A stretch of DNA of 64,000 nt from Nonomuraea soli (GTDB lineage Bacteria > Actinomycetota > Actinomycetes > Streptosporangiales > Streptosporangiaceae), in NCBI RefSeq assembly GCF_013761175.1, contig NZ_JACDUR010000003.1, positions 1,115,441-1,179,440 of the forward strand, in the 5' to 3' direction. Within the stretch, counting starts at the first letter, position 1. Each line of letters begins with the position of its first letter. Below, one piece after another: positions 27,718 through 36,341 of this stretch. The notes below the pieces were generated by a model that was not told the origin of the DNA, did not search any database, and was given only the letters and a program-made list of their open reading frames with translations. Made by a program: the position numbers and the translations under genes.

Positions 27718-27985
27718 TTGGCCGACAGCGCAAGCGGTCAATGGGACATCAACCCGCGATCCGCCCTCTCAGTCAGTGGCCACCAGGGCAGATACGCGAT
27801 GCGTGAGATCGTCAACGCGCTGCTGTGCCAAAGCCGGACCGGCTGCCAGTGGAGCCTGCTGCCCCACGACCTGCCCCCGCACAGCGAGGTGCTCCACTAC
27901 TACCCGCAGATGGCGCGAGGACGGCACCGACCAAACCATCTACGACCTGCTGCGCTTTCAGGTACGGGAGAGCAAGGGGACGCTC
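27718..27985 (+). pseudogene. N-terminal half of an IS5-family transposase
   Basis: GRYAMREIVNALLCQSRTGC and QWSLLPHDLPPHSEVLHYY are followed one frame over by EDGTDQTIYDLLRFQVRES, the classic N-terminal domain of IS5-type transposases. Similarity stops at about 27985. Together with 26891-27266 it makes most of one transposase in the wrong order. Confidence 0.7.
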
Positions 27986-28094
27986 GGCCGATCCGAGAGG
28001 GCGGTGAAGTCGATGGTGTCCCGCATCAAGGTGCCTTCGCCGGCTGACTCGAAGGTGTGCACGTGGTGCCAGCGCGTCCTCCGACGTGACCCGC

Positions 28095-30869
28095 TCACCT
28101 CGGACTGAGCTGAGCCTCGGCGAGGAAGGCCCGCATCTCGTCCGCCTCGGGGACGCCGAAGTCGGTGTAGAGGTCGAGAGCCTGGCGGGCGTGGTCGTAG
28201 GCCCGGTCGTGGTTGCCAAGGTCCCGGTGGGCGCGGGCCAGGCCGTCGTGGGCGCGGGCCTGCTCGGGGCGGTTGATCAGGTCGCGGGCCAGCGCCAGCG
28301 CGGCCTCGTGTTCGGCCACGGCCTGAGCGGGGTCGCCCATGGACCGGGCCGCCTCCGCCAGGCCGTTGAGCGACACGGTCTCCTGAGGGGTGAGACGGAG
28401 TGCACGGCACAGCTCCAGAGCCTCCCGATGGTGACGGTGAGCCTGTTCGGCGTGGCCCTGCTGCTTGTAGACGAGCCCGATGTGGTTCAGCACGGGGGCC
28501 TCGGCGATCTGTACACCGGCCTCACGGTAGAGGCGCTGCGCCTGGCGATGGTGGTCGTGCGCCTCCGCGTAGCGTCCTTGGCATCCGTGGACGACACCGA
28601 GGCAGGTCAGGCTGCCGGCGACCCCCAGCGGTTTGTCGGCCTCCCGGTTCAGGGCGAGTGCCAACTCGAAGAGCCGCTGGGCTTCGCCGTACGCCCGCTG
28701 CTTTAGGTGAACCGCCGCGAGGTTCTGTACCGCGCGGCTCTCGAGGTAGCGGTCGGCGAGGTCGCGTGCGATTTTCAGGACGGACCTGAAGTTGTCGGCC
28801 GCCCGCTCGCAGTCGCCGTGAAACCAAAAGAGGATCTCGCCGAGGTAGAGCAGGACACGGACCTCGGCCGCCGGGTCGCCAGCCTGGCGGCTGGCCTGGA
28901 GCGCCAGATCGAACAGGGCTTCGGTGTCGGCCTGAGGTGCGCGGTGGAGCAGATAAGTAGCCAGCGTGATGACCAGATCACCGGGACGGACGGTGTGGTG
29001 GGCGATGGCGATGAGGTTGGCTCGTTCGGTTTCCAGCCAGGTGAGCGCCTCGGTCGCGTTCTGTGGCGGCCGAGCAGGGGCGGGCAGCTGTGGTCTTAGG
29101 TGCTTTTGTGCGGGATAGAGCAGGTTGGCGGCCGCGCCCGCAGAGTTCAGGTAGAACTCGGAAAGGCGGGCCAGGGCTTCGTCCCGGGCTTCGAGCGATT
29201 CTTGGGCGTTCACGGTGTTGAGGGCATGCTCGCGCAGCAGGTCGTGGAGGACGTAGCGGCCGGGCACTCGCTGGGACAGGAGGTGGGCGTCCAGCAGGTC
29301 CTCCAGGATGATCTCGGCCTCGTCGAGCGAGAGTCCGGCCAGTGCCGCCGCGGCGTCGGCGGTGAGGTCGCGGCCTGGCTGGAGCCCCAGCAGCCGGAAC
29401 ATGCGCTGCCGGTCGGGGCCGAGCTGCTCGTAGGAGAGGGTGAACGCACTGGCCACCCCGCGTTCGGCGGTGGCCAGCTCGGACAGCCTGCGGCGCTGGT
29501 CGCGCAGCCGTTCGGCCAGGTAGGCGACGGTCCAGCTGGGCCGGTGGTGCAGGCGGGCGGCGGCGATGCGGACGGCCAGCGGCAGGAAGCCGCACAGCTG
29601 CAGAACGTCGAGAACCGCGACCGGTTCGGCCTCCGCCCGCTTCCCCACGATCGTGGTGAACAGCTCCATGGCGTCGGCGGCGGGCAGCACCTCCATGGAC
29701 AGGGCCTGGGCGCCGTCCAGGTCGGTCAGGCGCCGGCGGCTGGTGACCAGGACGACGCAACCGCTGGTGCCGGGCAGCAACGGTCGCACGTGTTCGGCGT
29801 TGAGGGCGTTGTCCAGCACGATCAGCACCCGGCGGCCGGACAGTTCCGACCGCCACAGGGCGGCCCGGTCGGCGGGCGAGAGCGGCATTCGTTCGGCGGG
29901 GACACCCAGCTGGGTCAGGAGGCACTCCAGGGCGTCACCGGCGCTGAGCGGCTTCTGGCCCGCGGTGTGGGCCATCAGGTCGACGAAAAGCTGGCCGTCG
30001 GGGAAGTCGCCCGCGAGGTGGTGGGCCGCATGGACCGCGAGCGTCGTCTTGCCGACCCCGGCCATGCCGTCGATGGCCCAAATCTGTGAGTGCCCGGTCA
30101 GCTCCCGCAGCTCGGCGGTCCGGCCGGTGAAGTCGGGGACGTCGTAGGGCAGGTAGCTCGGCCGCCCGGGTCGTAGGGCGGCGTCGTCACGCAGGATCGA
30201 CTGTTCGAGCTTGACGAAGGTGTGGCCGGGGTCCAGCCCCTGCTGGTCGGCGAGGGTCTGCCGGAACGTTCTCGCGATTTCCAGGGCCTCCGGCTGACGT
30301 CCGGCGCGGTGCAGGGCGAGCATCAGCTGCCCGGTCAGCCGTTCCCGCAGCGGATGGGCGGTCACATTCACGGCCAGCTCGTCGATGAGCGCCTCGTGGT
30401 TGCCGCGGTCCAGTTCCGTCTCCGCCAGGCGTTCGAGGGCGGCCAGGCGCCGGTCGTTCAGCCGGGCTCTGGCGCTCGGGACGTAGTCGGCGGTGATGCC
30501 GGTCAGGGGCTCTCCGCGCCACAGGTTCAGCGCGGCGCGGATCTGGTCGGTGCTGACCAGGCTCGTGAACTCGTCCAGGTCCAGCTGGCCGGGTTCGGGG
30601 GTGAGCTTGTATCCGGCGGAGTGAGTGGACAACAGGCCGTCGGCGTTCGCGGCGCGCAGCATGCGCCGGATCGCGGCGATCGTGGTCTGGATCTGGGCCC
30701 GGGCCGAGTCGGGAGGCAGCATGCCCCAGATGGCCTCGATCAGGCGGGCGGTGCTGATCACCGTGCCGGAGTTCAGCAGCAGGTAGGCGAGGACCGCCCG
30801 GTGTCTGGGCGCCAGGTTGTTCGGGCTGGGAGTCACGGCCTCAACGGGACCAAGGATCCGGAAATGCAC
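28095..30869 (-). CDS. SARP/AfsR-type regulator (BTAD, NB-ARC, TPR), probably of the divergent operon
   Basis: 924 residues from GTG 30869, chosen because GGGAG lies 6 bases upstream. N-terminal winged helix (HFRILGPVEAV, SAGYKLTPEPGQLDLDEF), BTAD domain to about 230, NB-ARC with Walker A GMAGVGKT at 268-275 and LIVLDNALNAEHVRPLLPG, then TPRs (HDHHRQAQRLYREAG, HRHHREALELCRAL). Paralogue of the 2249 gene. It sits 64 bases from and divergent to the operon 30934-34514, so activating that operon is the simplest reading. ATP and TPR-ligand sensing are inferred from AfsR-type relatives. Confidence 0.87.
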   Translation of the reverse strand: MHFRILGPVEAVTPSPNNLAPRHRAVLAYLLLNSGTVISTARLIEAIWGMLPPDSARAQIQTTIAAIRRMLRAANADGLLSTHSAGYKLTPEPGQLDLDEFTSLVSTDQIRAALNLWRGEPLTGITADYVPSARARLNDRRLAALERLAETELDRGNHEALIDELAVNVTAHPLRERLTGQLMLALHRAGRQPEALEIARTFRQTLADQQGLDPGHTFVKLEQSILRDDAALRPGRPSYLPYDVPDFTGRTAELRELTGHSQIWAIDGMAGVGKTTLAVHAAHHLAGDFPDGQLFVDLMAHTAGQKPLSAGDALECLLTQLGVPAERMPLSPADRAALWRSELSGRRVLIVLDNALNAEHVRPLLPGTSGCVVLVTSRRRLTDLDGAQALSMEVLPAADAMELFTTIVGKRAEAEPVAVLDVLQLCGFLPLAVRIAAARLHHRPSWTVAYLAERLRDQRRRLSELATAERGVASAFTLSYEQLGPDRQRMFRLLGLQPGRDLTADAAAALAGLSLDEAEIILEDLLDAHLLSQRVPGRYVLHDLLREHALNTVNAQESLEARDEALARLSEFYLNSAGAAANLLYPAQKHLRPQLPAPARPPQNATEALTWLETERANLIAIAHHTVRPGDLVITLATYLLHRAPQADTEALFDLALQASRQAGDPAAEVRVLLYLGEILFWFHGDCERAADNFRSVLKIARDLADRYLESRAVQNLAAVHLKQRAYGEAQRLFELALALNREADKPLGVAGSLTCLGVVHGCQGRYAEAHDHHRQAQRLYREAGVQIAEAPVLNHIGLVYKQQGHAEQAHRHHREALELCRALRLTPQETVSLNGLAEAARSMGDPAQAVAEHEAALALARDLINRPEQARAHDGLARAHRDLGNHDRAYDHARQALDLYTDFGVPEADEMRAFLAEAQLSPR

Positions 30870-30933
30870 GCCGTACTCCCAAAGATAGAAAACGCATCGA
30901 GAACCTATCAAGACCCCCCTGAACCATAGAGAC

Positions 30934-31452
30934 ATGACCCGCCTCACCCTGGTGGACCCGGACAACGCAGCCGGAGAGACCACTCACCTTCTGACCGCCG
31001 TCCACAAAGCGCTGGGGGTAGTCCCCAACCTGGTCAAGGTGCTGGCCAACAACCCGGCCGTGCTGGAGGGCTATCTGAACGTTGTCGGCGCGAAGAGGAC
31101 TCTCTCGGCGGACACCCTCATCCGCATCGCCCTGCTCGTGGCACAGGAGAACAAGTCCGGCTACGGCCTGGCGCAGCATTCCTTCCTCGGGACCAAGGTC
31201 GTCGGGCTGCCGGCGGCCGAGGTGGCCCGGGCCCGCCGGGGCGAGGCGGCAGACCCCCTGAACCGCGCCGTCCTGGAGCTGGCAGCTGCTGTCCTCAAGG
31301 GCGCGGTCTCCGACGACCACGTGGCGGTGGCCCGGCAGGCCGGGCTCTCCGACCGGCAGATCGTCGAGATCGTCGCCCAGGTGGCGCTCCACGTTTTCAC
31401 CGCCTACCTCACCCAGGTGGCCGATATCGCCATTGACTGGCCGCTCAACTGA
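30934..31452 (+). CDS. AhpD/carboxymuconolactone-decarboxylase-fold protein lacking the catalytic cysteines
   Basis: 172 residues. ALGVVPNLVKVLANNPAVLE and LSDRQIVEIVAQVALHVFTA are the helical signatures of AhpD-like proteins. The active-site block reads QENKSGYGLAQH: the E and H remain (E72, H82), but the CxxC cysteines are S75 and G78. Thiol peroxidase-coupled redox activity is therefore unlikely; a binding or different catalytic role is possible. First gene of a four-gene operon opposite a SARP regulator, with 11 bases to the MFS gene. Confidence 0.8.
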   Translation: MTRLTLVDPDNAAGETTHLLTAVHKALGVVPNLVKVLANNPAVLEGYLNVVGAKRTLSADTLIRIALLVAQENKSGYGLAQHSFLGTKVVGLPAAEVARARRGEAADPLNRAVLELAAAVLKGAVSDDHVAVARQAGLSDRQIVEIVAQVALHVFTAYLTQVADIAIDWPLN

Positions 31453-31463
31453 AAGCCGAACAT

Positions 31464-32909
31464 ATGCAACCGAACCCCCGCCGCTGGCTGATCCTGATCG
31501 TGCTCTGCCTGAGCACCATGGTTCTGGTCATCGACAACATGGCCCTCACCGTCGCCGTGCCCGCCCTGGCCGCCGACCTGGGCGCCACCTCCCAGGACCT
31601 CCAGTGGATCCTGGAGTCCTACATGCTGGTCTTCGCGGGCCTGCTGCTCACCGCGGGCGCTCTTTCCGACCGGTACGGCAGGCGTCTGCTGATGGTCATC
31701 GGCCTGGCCCTGTTCGGTCTGGCCTCCGTGGCGGCCACCTTCGCCACCGACCCCGGCCAGCTGATCGCCGCCCGCGTGGCGATGGGCCTCGGCGGCGCGA
31801 TGGTCATGCCGTCGACCATGTCGCTGCTGATTGTCGTCTTCCCCGACGAGGACGAACGCCGCAAGGCCATGGCCGTCGGCGCCGCATTCGCCGTCCTCGG
31901 CCTGATCGGCGGCCCCGTCGTCGGCGGCGCGCTGGTCTCCTCCCTGGGCTGGGAGGCGGTCTTCTGGATCAACGTCCCGATCGCCGTGGTCGCCATCGTC
32001 ACCTCGCTGGCCTTCATGCCGGAGTCCAAGGGCCCGGTGACCAGGCCCGACCCGCTCGGCGCGGTGCTCTCCACGATCGGGATGACCGCGCTGGTCTGGA
32101 CGATCAACGAGAGCGTCCACGGCATCAACTGGCTCTCCCTGGCCGTCACCGTCATCGGACTGGCCGCCTTCATCGGCTGGGAACTGCGCACCGAACACCC
32201 GATGGTGCCGCTGAAACTCTTCCGCGACCGCAACTTCGCGGGTGGCAGCCTGTCGCTGACGCTGGTCCAGATCGGCAACGGCGGTCTCCTGCTGCTGCTC
32301 ACCCAGTACATGCAGTTCGTTCTCGGCTACACCCCCGCCCAGGCGGGCGCGGCCTTCATCCCGATGTTCATCGCCTCGATCGTCTTCAACGGCATCGGCG
32401 TCGGTCTGGGCAGTAAGCTCGGCAACCGCACCACCGCCGTCATCGGCATGCTCATCATGGCCTGCGGCTTCGCCGTCCTCAGCTTCTCCTCCTCCGACAG
32501 CTTCACCGCGCTGGCCATCGCCCAGGTCGTGCTCGGCGCGGGCAGCGGCCTGGCCAGCCCCACGGCCATCGCCGCCCTGATGAGTTCCATCCCCACCGAC
32601 CAGGCCGGTGTCGGTTCAGCGTTGAACGACACCATCCAGCAGGCCGGCGCCGCTCTTGGCGTGGCCATCCTGGGCAGCCTGGCCACGGCCGGCTATACCG
32701 CCGCGATGCCTTCGGGTTCTGATGAGGCTCGCCGTTCGATCGCCGCCGGGATGGCCGACCCCGCGCTGGCCGACGCCGCGCGCCAGGCCTACGACGCCGC
32801 CATGTCGTCGGCCTTCCTCGCCGCCACCGTCGGCGTGCTCTGCGCCGCCGTACTCGCCTTCGTCCTCCTGCGCGGCCGCAAGGTCTCCGCAATCCTCGTC
32901 ACCGTTTAA
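31464..32909 (+). CDS. DHA2-family MFS efflux pump
   Basis: 481-residue membrane antiporter. Motif A is LSDRYGRRLLMVIG, the helix 4 block RVAMGLGGAMVMPSTMSLLI and the helix 5 motif GLIGGPVVGGALVSSLGW. Pattern fits 14 helices. Second gene of the SARP-linked operon, 12 bases before the next start. It may export a product or toxin handled by the neighbouring enzymes. Confidence 0.88.
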   Translation: MQPNPRRWLILIVLCLSTMVLVIDNMALTVAVPALAADLGATSQDLQWILESYMLVFAGLLLTAGALSDRYGRRLLMVIGLALFGLASVAATFATDPGQLIAARVAMGLGGAMVMPSTMSLLIVVFPDEDERRKAMAVGAAFAVLGLIGGPVVGGALVSSLGWEAVFWINVPIAVVAIVTSLAFMPESKGPVTRPDPLGAVLSTIGMTALVWTINESVHGINWLSLAVTVIGLAAFIGWELRTEHPMVPLKLFRDRNFAGGSLSLTLVQIGNGGLLLLLTQYMQFVLGYTPAQAGAAFIPMFIASIVFNGIGVGLGSKLGNRTTAVIGMLIMACGFAVLSFSSSDSFTALAIAQVVLGAGSGLASPTAIAALMSSIPTDQAGVGSALNDTIQQAGAALGVAILGSLATAGYTAAMPSGSDEARRSIAAGMADPALADAARQAYDAAMSSAFLAATVGVLCAAVLAFVLLRGRKVSAILVTV

Positions 32910-32921
32910 AGGATCACTTTC

Positions 32922-33296
32922 ATGTCTCTCACCCTGACCGACCAGGACAAGTCCACCCTGCGCACCGCCGCCTACGGCGCCGTCTCGCTGCTGGCCGCCG
33001 CAACCGACTCACCGCACAGGGTCGCCACCCAGGGCTCCATCGCGCTGGCCTCGGCCACCGGCCCGATCGGCCACGTGCTCGCCGCCAAGAGCGGAGACAT
33101 CAACCTGTACGGCAAGACGGTCGCGGAACTGGCCGACCAGGTCCTGCCCGCCCTGACGGCCTCCGTCGCCCTGCTCGGCCCCGACGCCGACGACTTCCGC
33201 ACCACCATCCAGGTCGCCATCGAGGCCGCGACGCAGGGCCAGGACAGTCCTGTTCTGGCAGAGATGTCCCGCAAGATCACCGCAGCCCTCAGCTAG
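32922..33296 (+). CDS. Small hypothetical protein in the SARP-linked operon
   Basis: 124 residues, start ATG 32922 with AAAGGA about 8 bases upstream. Ala-rich, mostly helical, no signal peptide and no membrane helix long enough to trust (AAYGAVSLLAAATDSPHRVA, AELADQVLPALTASVALLG). Family not recognised. Its tight placement (12 bases on either side) implies co-expression with the pump and the hydrolase. Confidence 0.7.
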   Translation: MSLTLTDQDKSTLRTAAYGAVSLLAAATDSPHRVATQGSIALASATGPIGHVLAAKSGDINLYGKTVAELADQVLPALTASVALLGPDADDFRTTIQVAIEAATQGQDSPVLAEMSRKITAALS

Positions 33297-33308
33297 GGAG
33301 TTTCACCC

Positions 33309-34514
33309 ATGTTGTCCAAGATTGGAATGCACAGACTCCGGGACGTCCTGGAGCGGCACGTTGAGTCCGGCAAGATCCCCGGACTGGTCGCCCTGGTCAG
33401 CCGGGGTGACGAAACGCACGTCGAGGCGATCGGGACGCTTCGTCACGACGGCGGCCCGGCGATGAGCCGCGACACGATCTTCCGGATGGCCTCCACCACC
33501 AAGCCGGTCGCGATGTCGGCGGCGATGGTCCTGCTCGACGAGTGCCGGATCCGCCTGGACGACCCGGTTGACGCGTGGCTGCCCGAGCTCGCCGACCGGC
33601 AGGTGCTGAAGGACCCCACCGGCCCGCTTGACGACACCGTCCCCGCTCGACGCCCGATCACTGTGCGCGACCTGTTGACGTCCACGTTCGGGTTCGGCAT
33701 GGACATGACCCTGATGGGCTCGCCGATCATGGGCGAGATCTTCTCAAACGGTCTCACCCCCGACCTCCCGGTGCCGATGCCCGGCCCGGACGAGTGGATC
33801 AGCCGACTGGGCGCGCTCCCGCTGATGTACCAGCCGGGCGAGCGCTGGCAGTACCAGATCAGCCACGACGTCCTGAGCGTCCTCGTGGCCCGGGTAGCAG
33901 GCCAGGAGTTCGAGTCCTTCTTGAAGGAACGCGTCTTCGGACCGATGGGCATGAAGGACACTTCCTTCCACGTCCCCGCCTCCCAGATCCACCGCCTGCC
34001 CGACCTGTACGCCCCCGACCCTGTCAGCGGCGAGTTCCACGTGTGGGACCAGGCTGAAGGCGGGCGCTGGAGCTCCCCGCCGCCCTTCCAGGGCAGCGGC
34101 GGCGGCCTGGTCTCCACCGCCGATGATTTCCACGCCTATTTCCAGATGCTGCTCAATGGCGGTGTTCACGAGGGCGAGCGCATCCTGTCGCGTCCCGCCG
34201 TCGAACTCATGACCACCAACCGCCTCACCCCGTCGCAGCAGGAAGTACGGCACGCGATGGCCACGTCAATGGTTCACCTGTCGCACGGCCAGGGGCAGCA
34301 CGGCGGCTGGGGATTCGGTATGGCGGTACGCACCCACCGGGGTGACTACGCGCCGATCGGCCAGTTCGGCTGGGACGGCGGAGCGGGCACCTCCGCCTAC
34401 GCCGACCCAGTCAACGGGCTCACCGGCATCCTGCTCACCCAGGTCGGGATGTCCGCGCCGAACTCGGCGCACCTCATCCACGACTTCTGGACCACCCTCT
34501 ACCAGGCCCTCTGA
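33309..34514 (+). CDS. Serine hydrolase, beta-lactamase/class C family (esterase EstB-like)
   Basis: 401 residues. The SxxK nucleophile motif is STTK (Ser62, Lys65), the second motif tyrosine lies in WQYQISHDVLSVLVARVAGQ, and WDGGAGT near residue 355 replaces the KTG/HxG strand. No signal peptide, so it is probably cytoplasmic, unlike secreted beta-lactamases. Such enzymes hydrolyse esters, lactones or amides. Last gene of the operon, followed by a strong terminator. Confidence 0.83.
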   Translation: MLSKIGMHRLRDVLERHVESGKIPGLVALVSRGDETHVEAIGTLRHDGGPAMSRDTIFRMASTTKPVAMSAAMVLLDECRIRLDDPVDAWLPELADRQVLKDPTGPLDDTVPARRPITVRDLLTSTFGFGMDMTLMGSPIMGEIFSNGLTPDLPVPMPGPDEWISRLGALPLMYQPGERWQYQISHDVLSVLVARVAGQEFESFLKERVFGPMGMKDTSFHVPASQIHRLPDLYAPDPVSGEFHVWDQAEGGRWSSPPPFQGSGGGLVSTADDFHAYFQMLLNGGVHEGERILSRPAVELMTTNRLTPSQQEVRHAMATSMVHLSHGQGQHGGWGFGMAVRTHRGDYAPIGQFGWDGGAGTSAYADPVNGLTGILLTQVGMSAPNSAHLIHDFWTTLYQAL

Positions 34515-34543
34515 AGCTCAGCGCTGGCCCGGGCCAACCGGGA

Positions 34544-34573
34544 GAAGCGGCCGACGAGCCAGTCGGCCGCTTC
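34544..34573 (+). terminator. Terminator of the SARP-linked operon
   Basis: Perfect 12-bp stem (GAAGCGGCCGAC at 34544-34555, GTCGGCCGCTTC at 34562-34573) with loop GAGCCA, 30 bases after the hydrolase stop. Confidence 0.75.
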
Positions 34574-34669
34574 TTGGGCAGCCCCGGCGCGGTCAGATGC
34601 CCAGTGTGTCGGTTTGCGCGCTTCCAGGCGTCGACTGTGAAGGCGTTGGCCGTCGCCTGGACGCTGCCG

Positions 34670-35890
34670 AAGGTTGGACTCTGCGCCTGCCGAAAATCCC
34701 GTCCGGCCAGGTCATGGCCTTGCGAAGCCCCGGAGGTGTAGGCGCTCCTCACTCGTCCGTGTAGGAGCACCGGTGCGGCATGATGATCGTTCGTGCTTCT
34801 TCGTCTGGCCTATCTGACCGTCACGAGCGCGTTCGCCGTGCTACGGCTGCTACCGATGAGCGATCGTGACAAGGACGTCGAGATTCTCGCTCTACGCCAT
34901 CAGGTCATGGTCTTAGAGCGGCAGCTCGGCGCCGATGTGAGAGTAAAGTCCGCGCGCGAAGATCGCTTCTTCCTGGCGGCGCTCCTGACCTCACTGCCCC
35001 GAGCCATCTTACGTCGGCTGCGGTTTGTCGTCCGCCCGGACACCATCCTGCGCTGGCACCGCGAGATCGTGAAACAGCAGCACGCCCGGACCTGCCGGCC
35101 GAAGCAGCGAGGACGTCCGCCAACCGTCCGCTCCATTCCGCATACTCATCCTGCGCCTGGTAGCAGAGAACCCCTCCTGGGGCAACCGGCGGGTGCACGG
35201 CGAACTCGCCACACTCGGCCTCAAGGTCGCACCGTCCACGGTCTGGGAGATCCTCCAACAGGAAGGCATCGACCCAGCACCCGAGCGAACATCCACCACC
35301 TGGGCCGACTTCCTACGATCCCAAGCCGGCGCACTCCTGGCCTGCGACTTCATCGAGACCGTGACCCTGAGCGGGCAACTCCAGTACATCCTGGCTGTCA
35401 TCGAGCACGCCAGTCGGCGCGTCCGTGTGCTCGGCACCACCGCCAACCCGACTGCGGTCTGGGTGACCCAGGCGATGAAGAACCTCGTCATGGATCTGGA
35501 GGATGCGGGCTGCCGGGCCCGGTTCCTGATCCGCGACCGTGACGGCAAGTTCCCCGCTCGCATGGACGAGATCCTCGCCGAAGTCGGCATCCAGACAGTA
35601 CTCACCGGCATTCGGATGCCGCGGATGAACTCCATCATGGAGCGATGGGTGCAGACATGCTGCCGCGAACTCCTGGACCGCTGCCTGCTCTGGAACGAAC
35701 ACCACCTGCGCCACGCCCTGGCCGAGTACGAACGCTTCTACAACGAACATCGCGCTCACCAGGCCCTCGACCAGGCGGCACCACTCCGCGCTGTCCCCGA
35801 CCCGATCACTGAACCGGCGCGCGTCACTGTCCTGGACGTCCGCCGACGCGACCGGCTCGGAGGAATGCTTGGCCGTTCTCGCCTCTCAGA
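34670..35890 (+). mobile_element. Integrase-type IS, near complete; transposase frameshifted
   Basis: Lead sequence from about 34670 is shared with 26430, 37850 and 40610. The transposase begins at 34793 (LLRLAYLTVTSAFAVLRLLP, LALRHQVMVLERQLGADV), shifts frame near 35135 and continues ENPSWGNRRVHGELATLGLK, LACDFIETVTLSGQLQYILA, RFLIRDRDGKFPARMDEILA and ERFYNEHRAHQALDQAAPL, an rve/DDE core. The C-terminus breaks after RRRDRLGGM, where the DNA passes into the tRNA-Lys repeat, so the right end is missing. Inactive. Confidence 0.8.
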
Positions 35891-35907
35891 GGCGGCCAGA
35901 GAAACGA

Positions 35908-36120
35908 GAAACCCCAGGTCAAATGGGGTGCTGAGTGGTAGGGCGCCCGGGGCTCGAACCCGGAACCTACGGATTAAAAGTCGACAAATTCAATACCCGG
36001 TAGTGTCAATCCGTCTTTCAATGTACCGCTCTAGCCGCCAATGTCGCCCTTGAAAATGTCCAAGAATATCGGCCAGTGTGCGGGGGTACCGATGGCCGAA
36101 GAGCACGCGACGAGCACGCG
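35908..36120 (-). repeat. Right attachment-site-like repeat: tRNA-Lys 3' half plus flanks
   Basis: Core 35945-35983 equals 19108-19146 except one base. On the minus strand it is tRNA-Lys(UUU) from the anticodon loop through the T-arm, with no 5' half. GAAACCCCAGGTCA just before, and TGAAAATGTCCAAGAAT past it, are also shared with the left copy. A 12-base unit is repeated in tandem near 36096-36120 (GAGCACGCGAC). Distance between the cores is 16,837 bases. Confidence 0.65.
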
Positions 36121-36159
36121 ACACGGGGCCCGGCACGCTATTGCGCGCTCTTGACTATC

Positions 36160-36303
36160 CGAACGATTGGCGAACGCGCCGTGGCAAAGGTGAAAACCTG
36201 GAAGATCCTGGACCGGGTCCGCTGCTGCCTTCACCGCATCACCATGCTCGTGCAGGCCATCCTCGCCCTCGGCAAGGTCGAGAGCTGCTACCACTCAGGA
36301 TGA
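36160..36303 (+). pseudogene. C-terminal remnant of an IS5-type transposase
   Basis: GERAVAKVKTWKILDRVRCC then LHRITMLVQAILALGKVES, the usual last 45 residues of DDE transposases of the IS5 group, ending at 36303. Nothing of the catalytic core remains. Confidence 0.55.
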
Positions 36304-36341
36304 AAATGGCTCAGTCCTTTGCGTACCATACGGCTCTGCTG

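Noticed and set aside
34793..36053. Programmed frameshifting in the integrase-type IS transposases
   Set aside because: The shift sites differ between related types (near 35135 and near 59950) and lack a clear slippery run, so decay is simpler.
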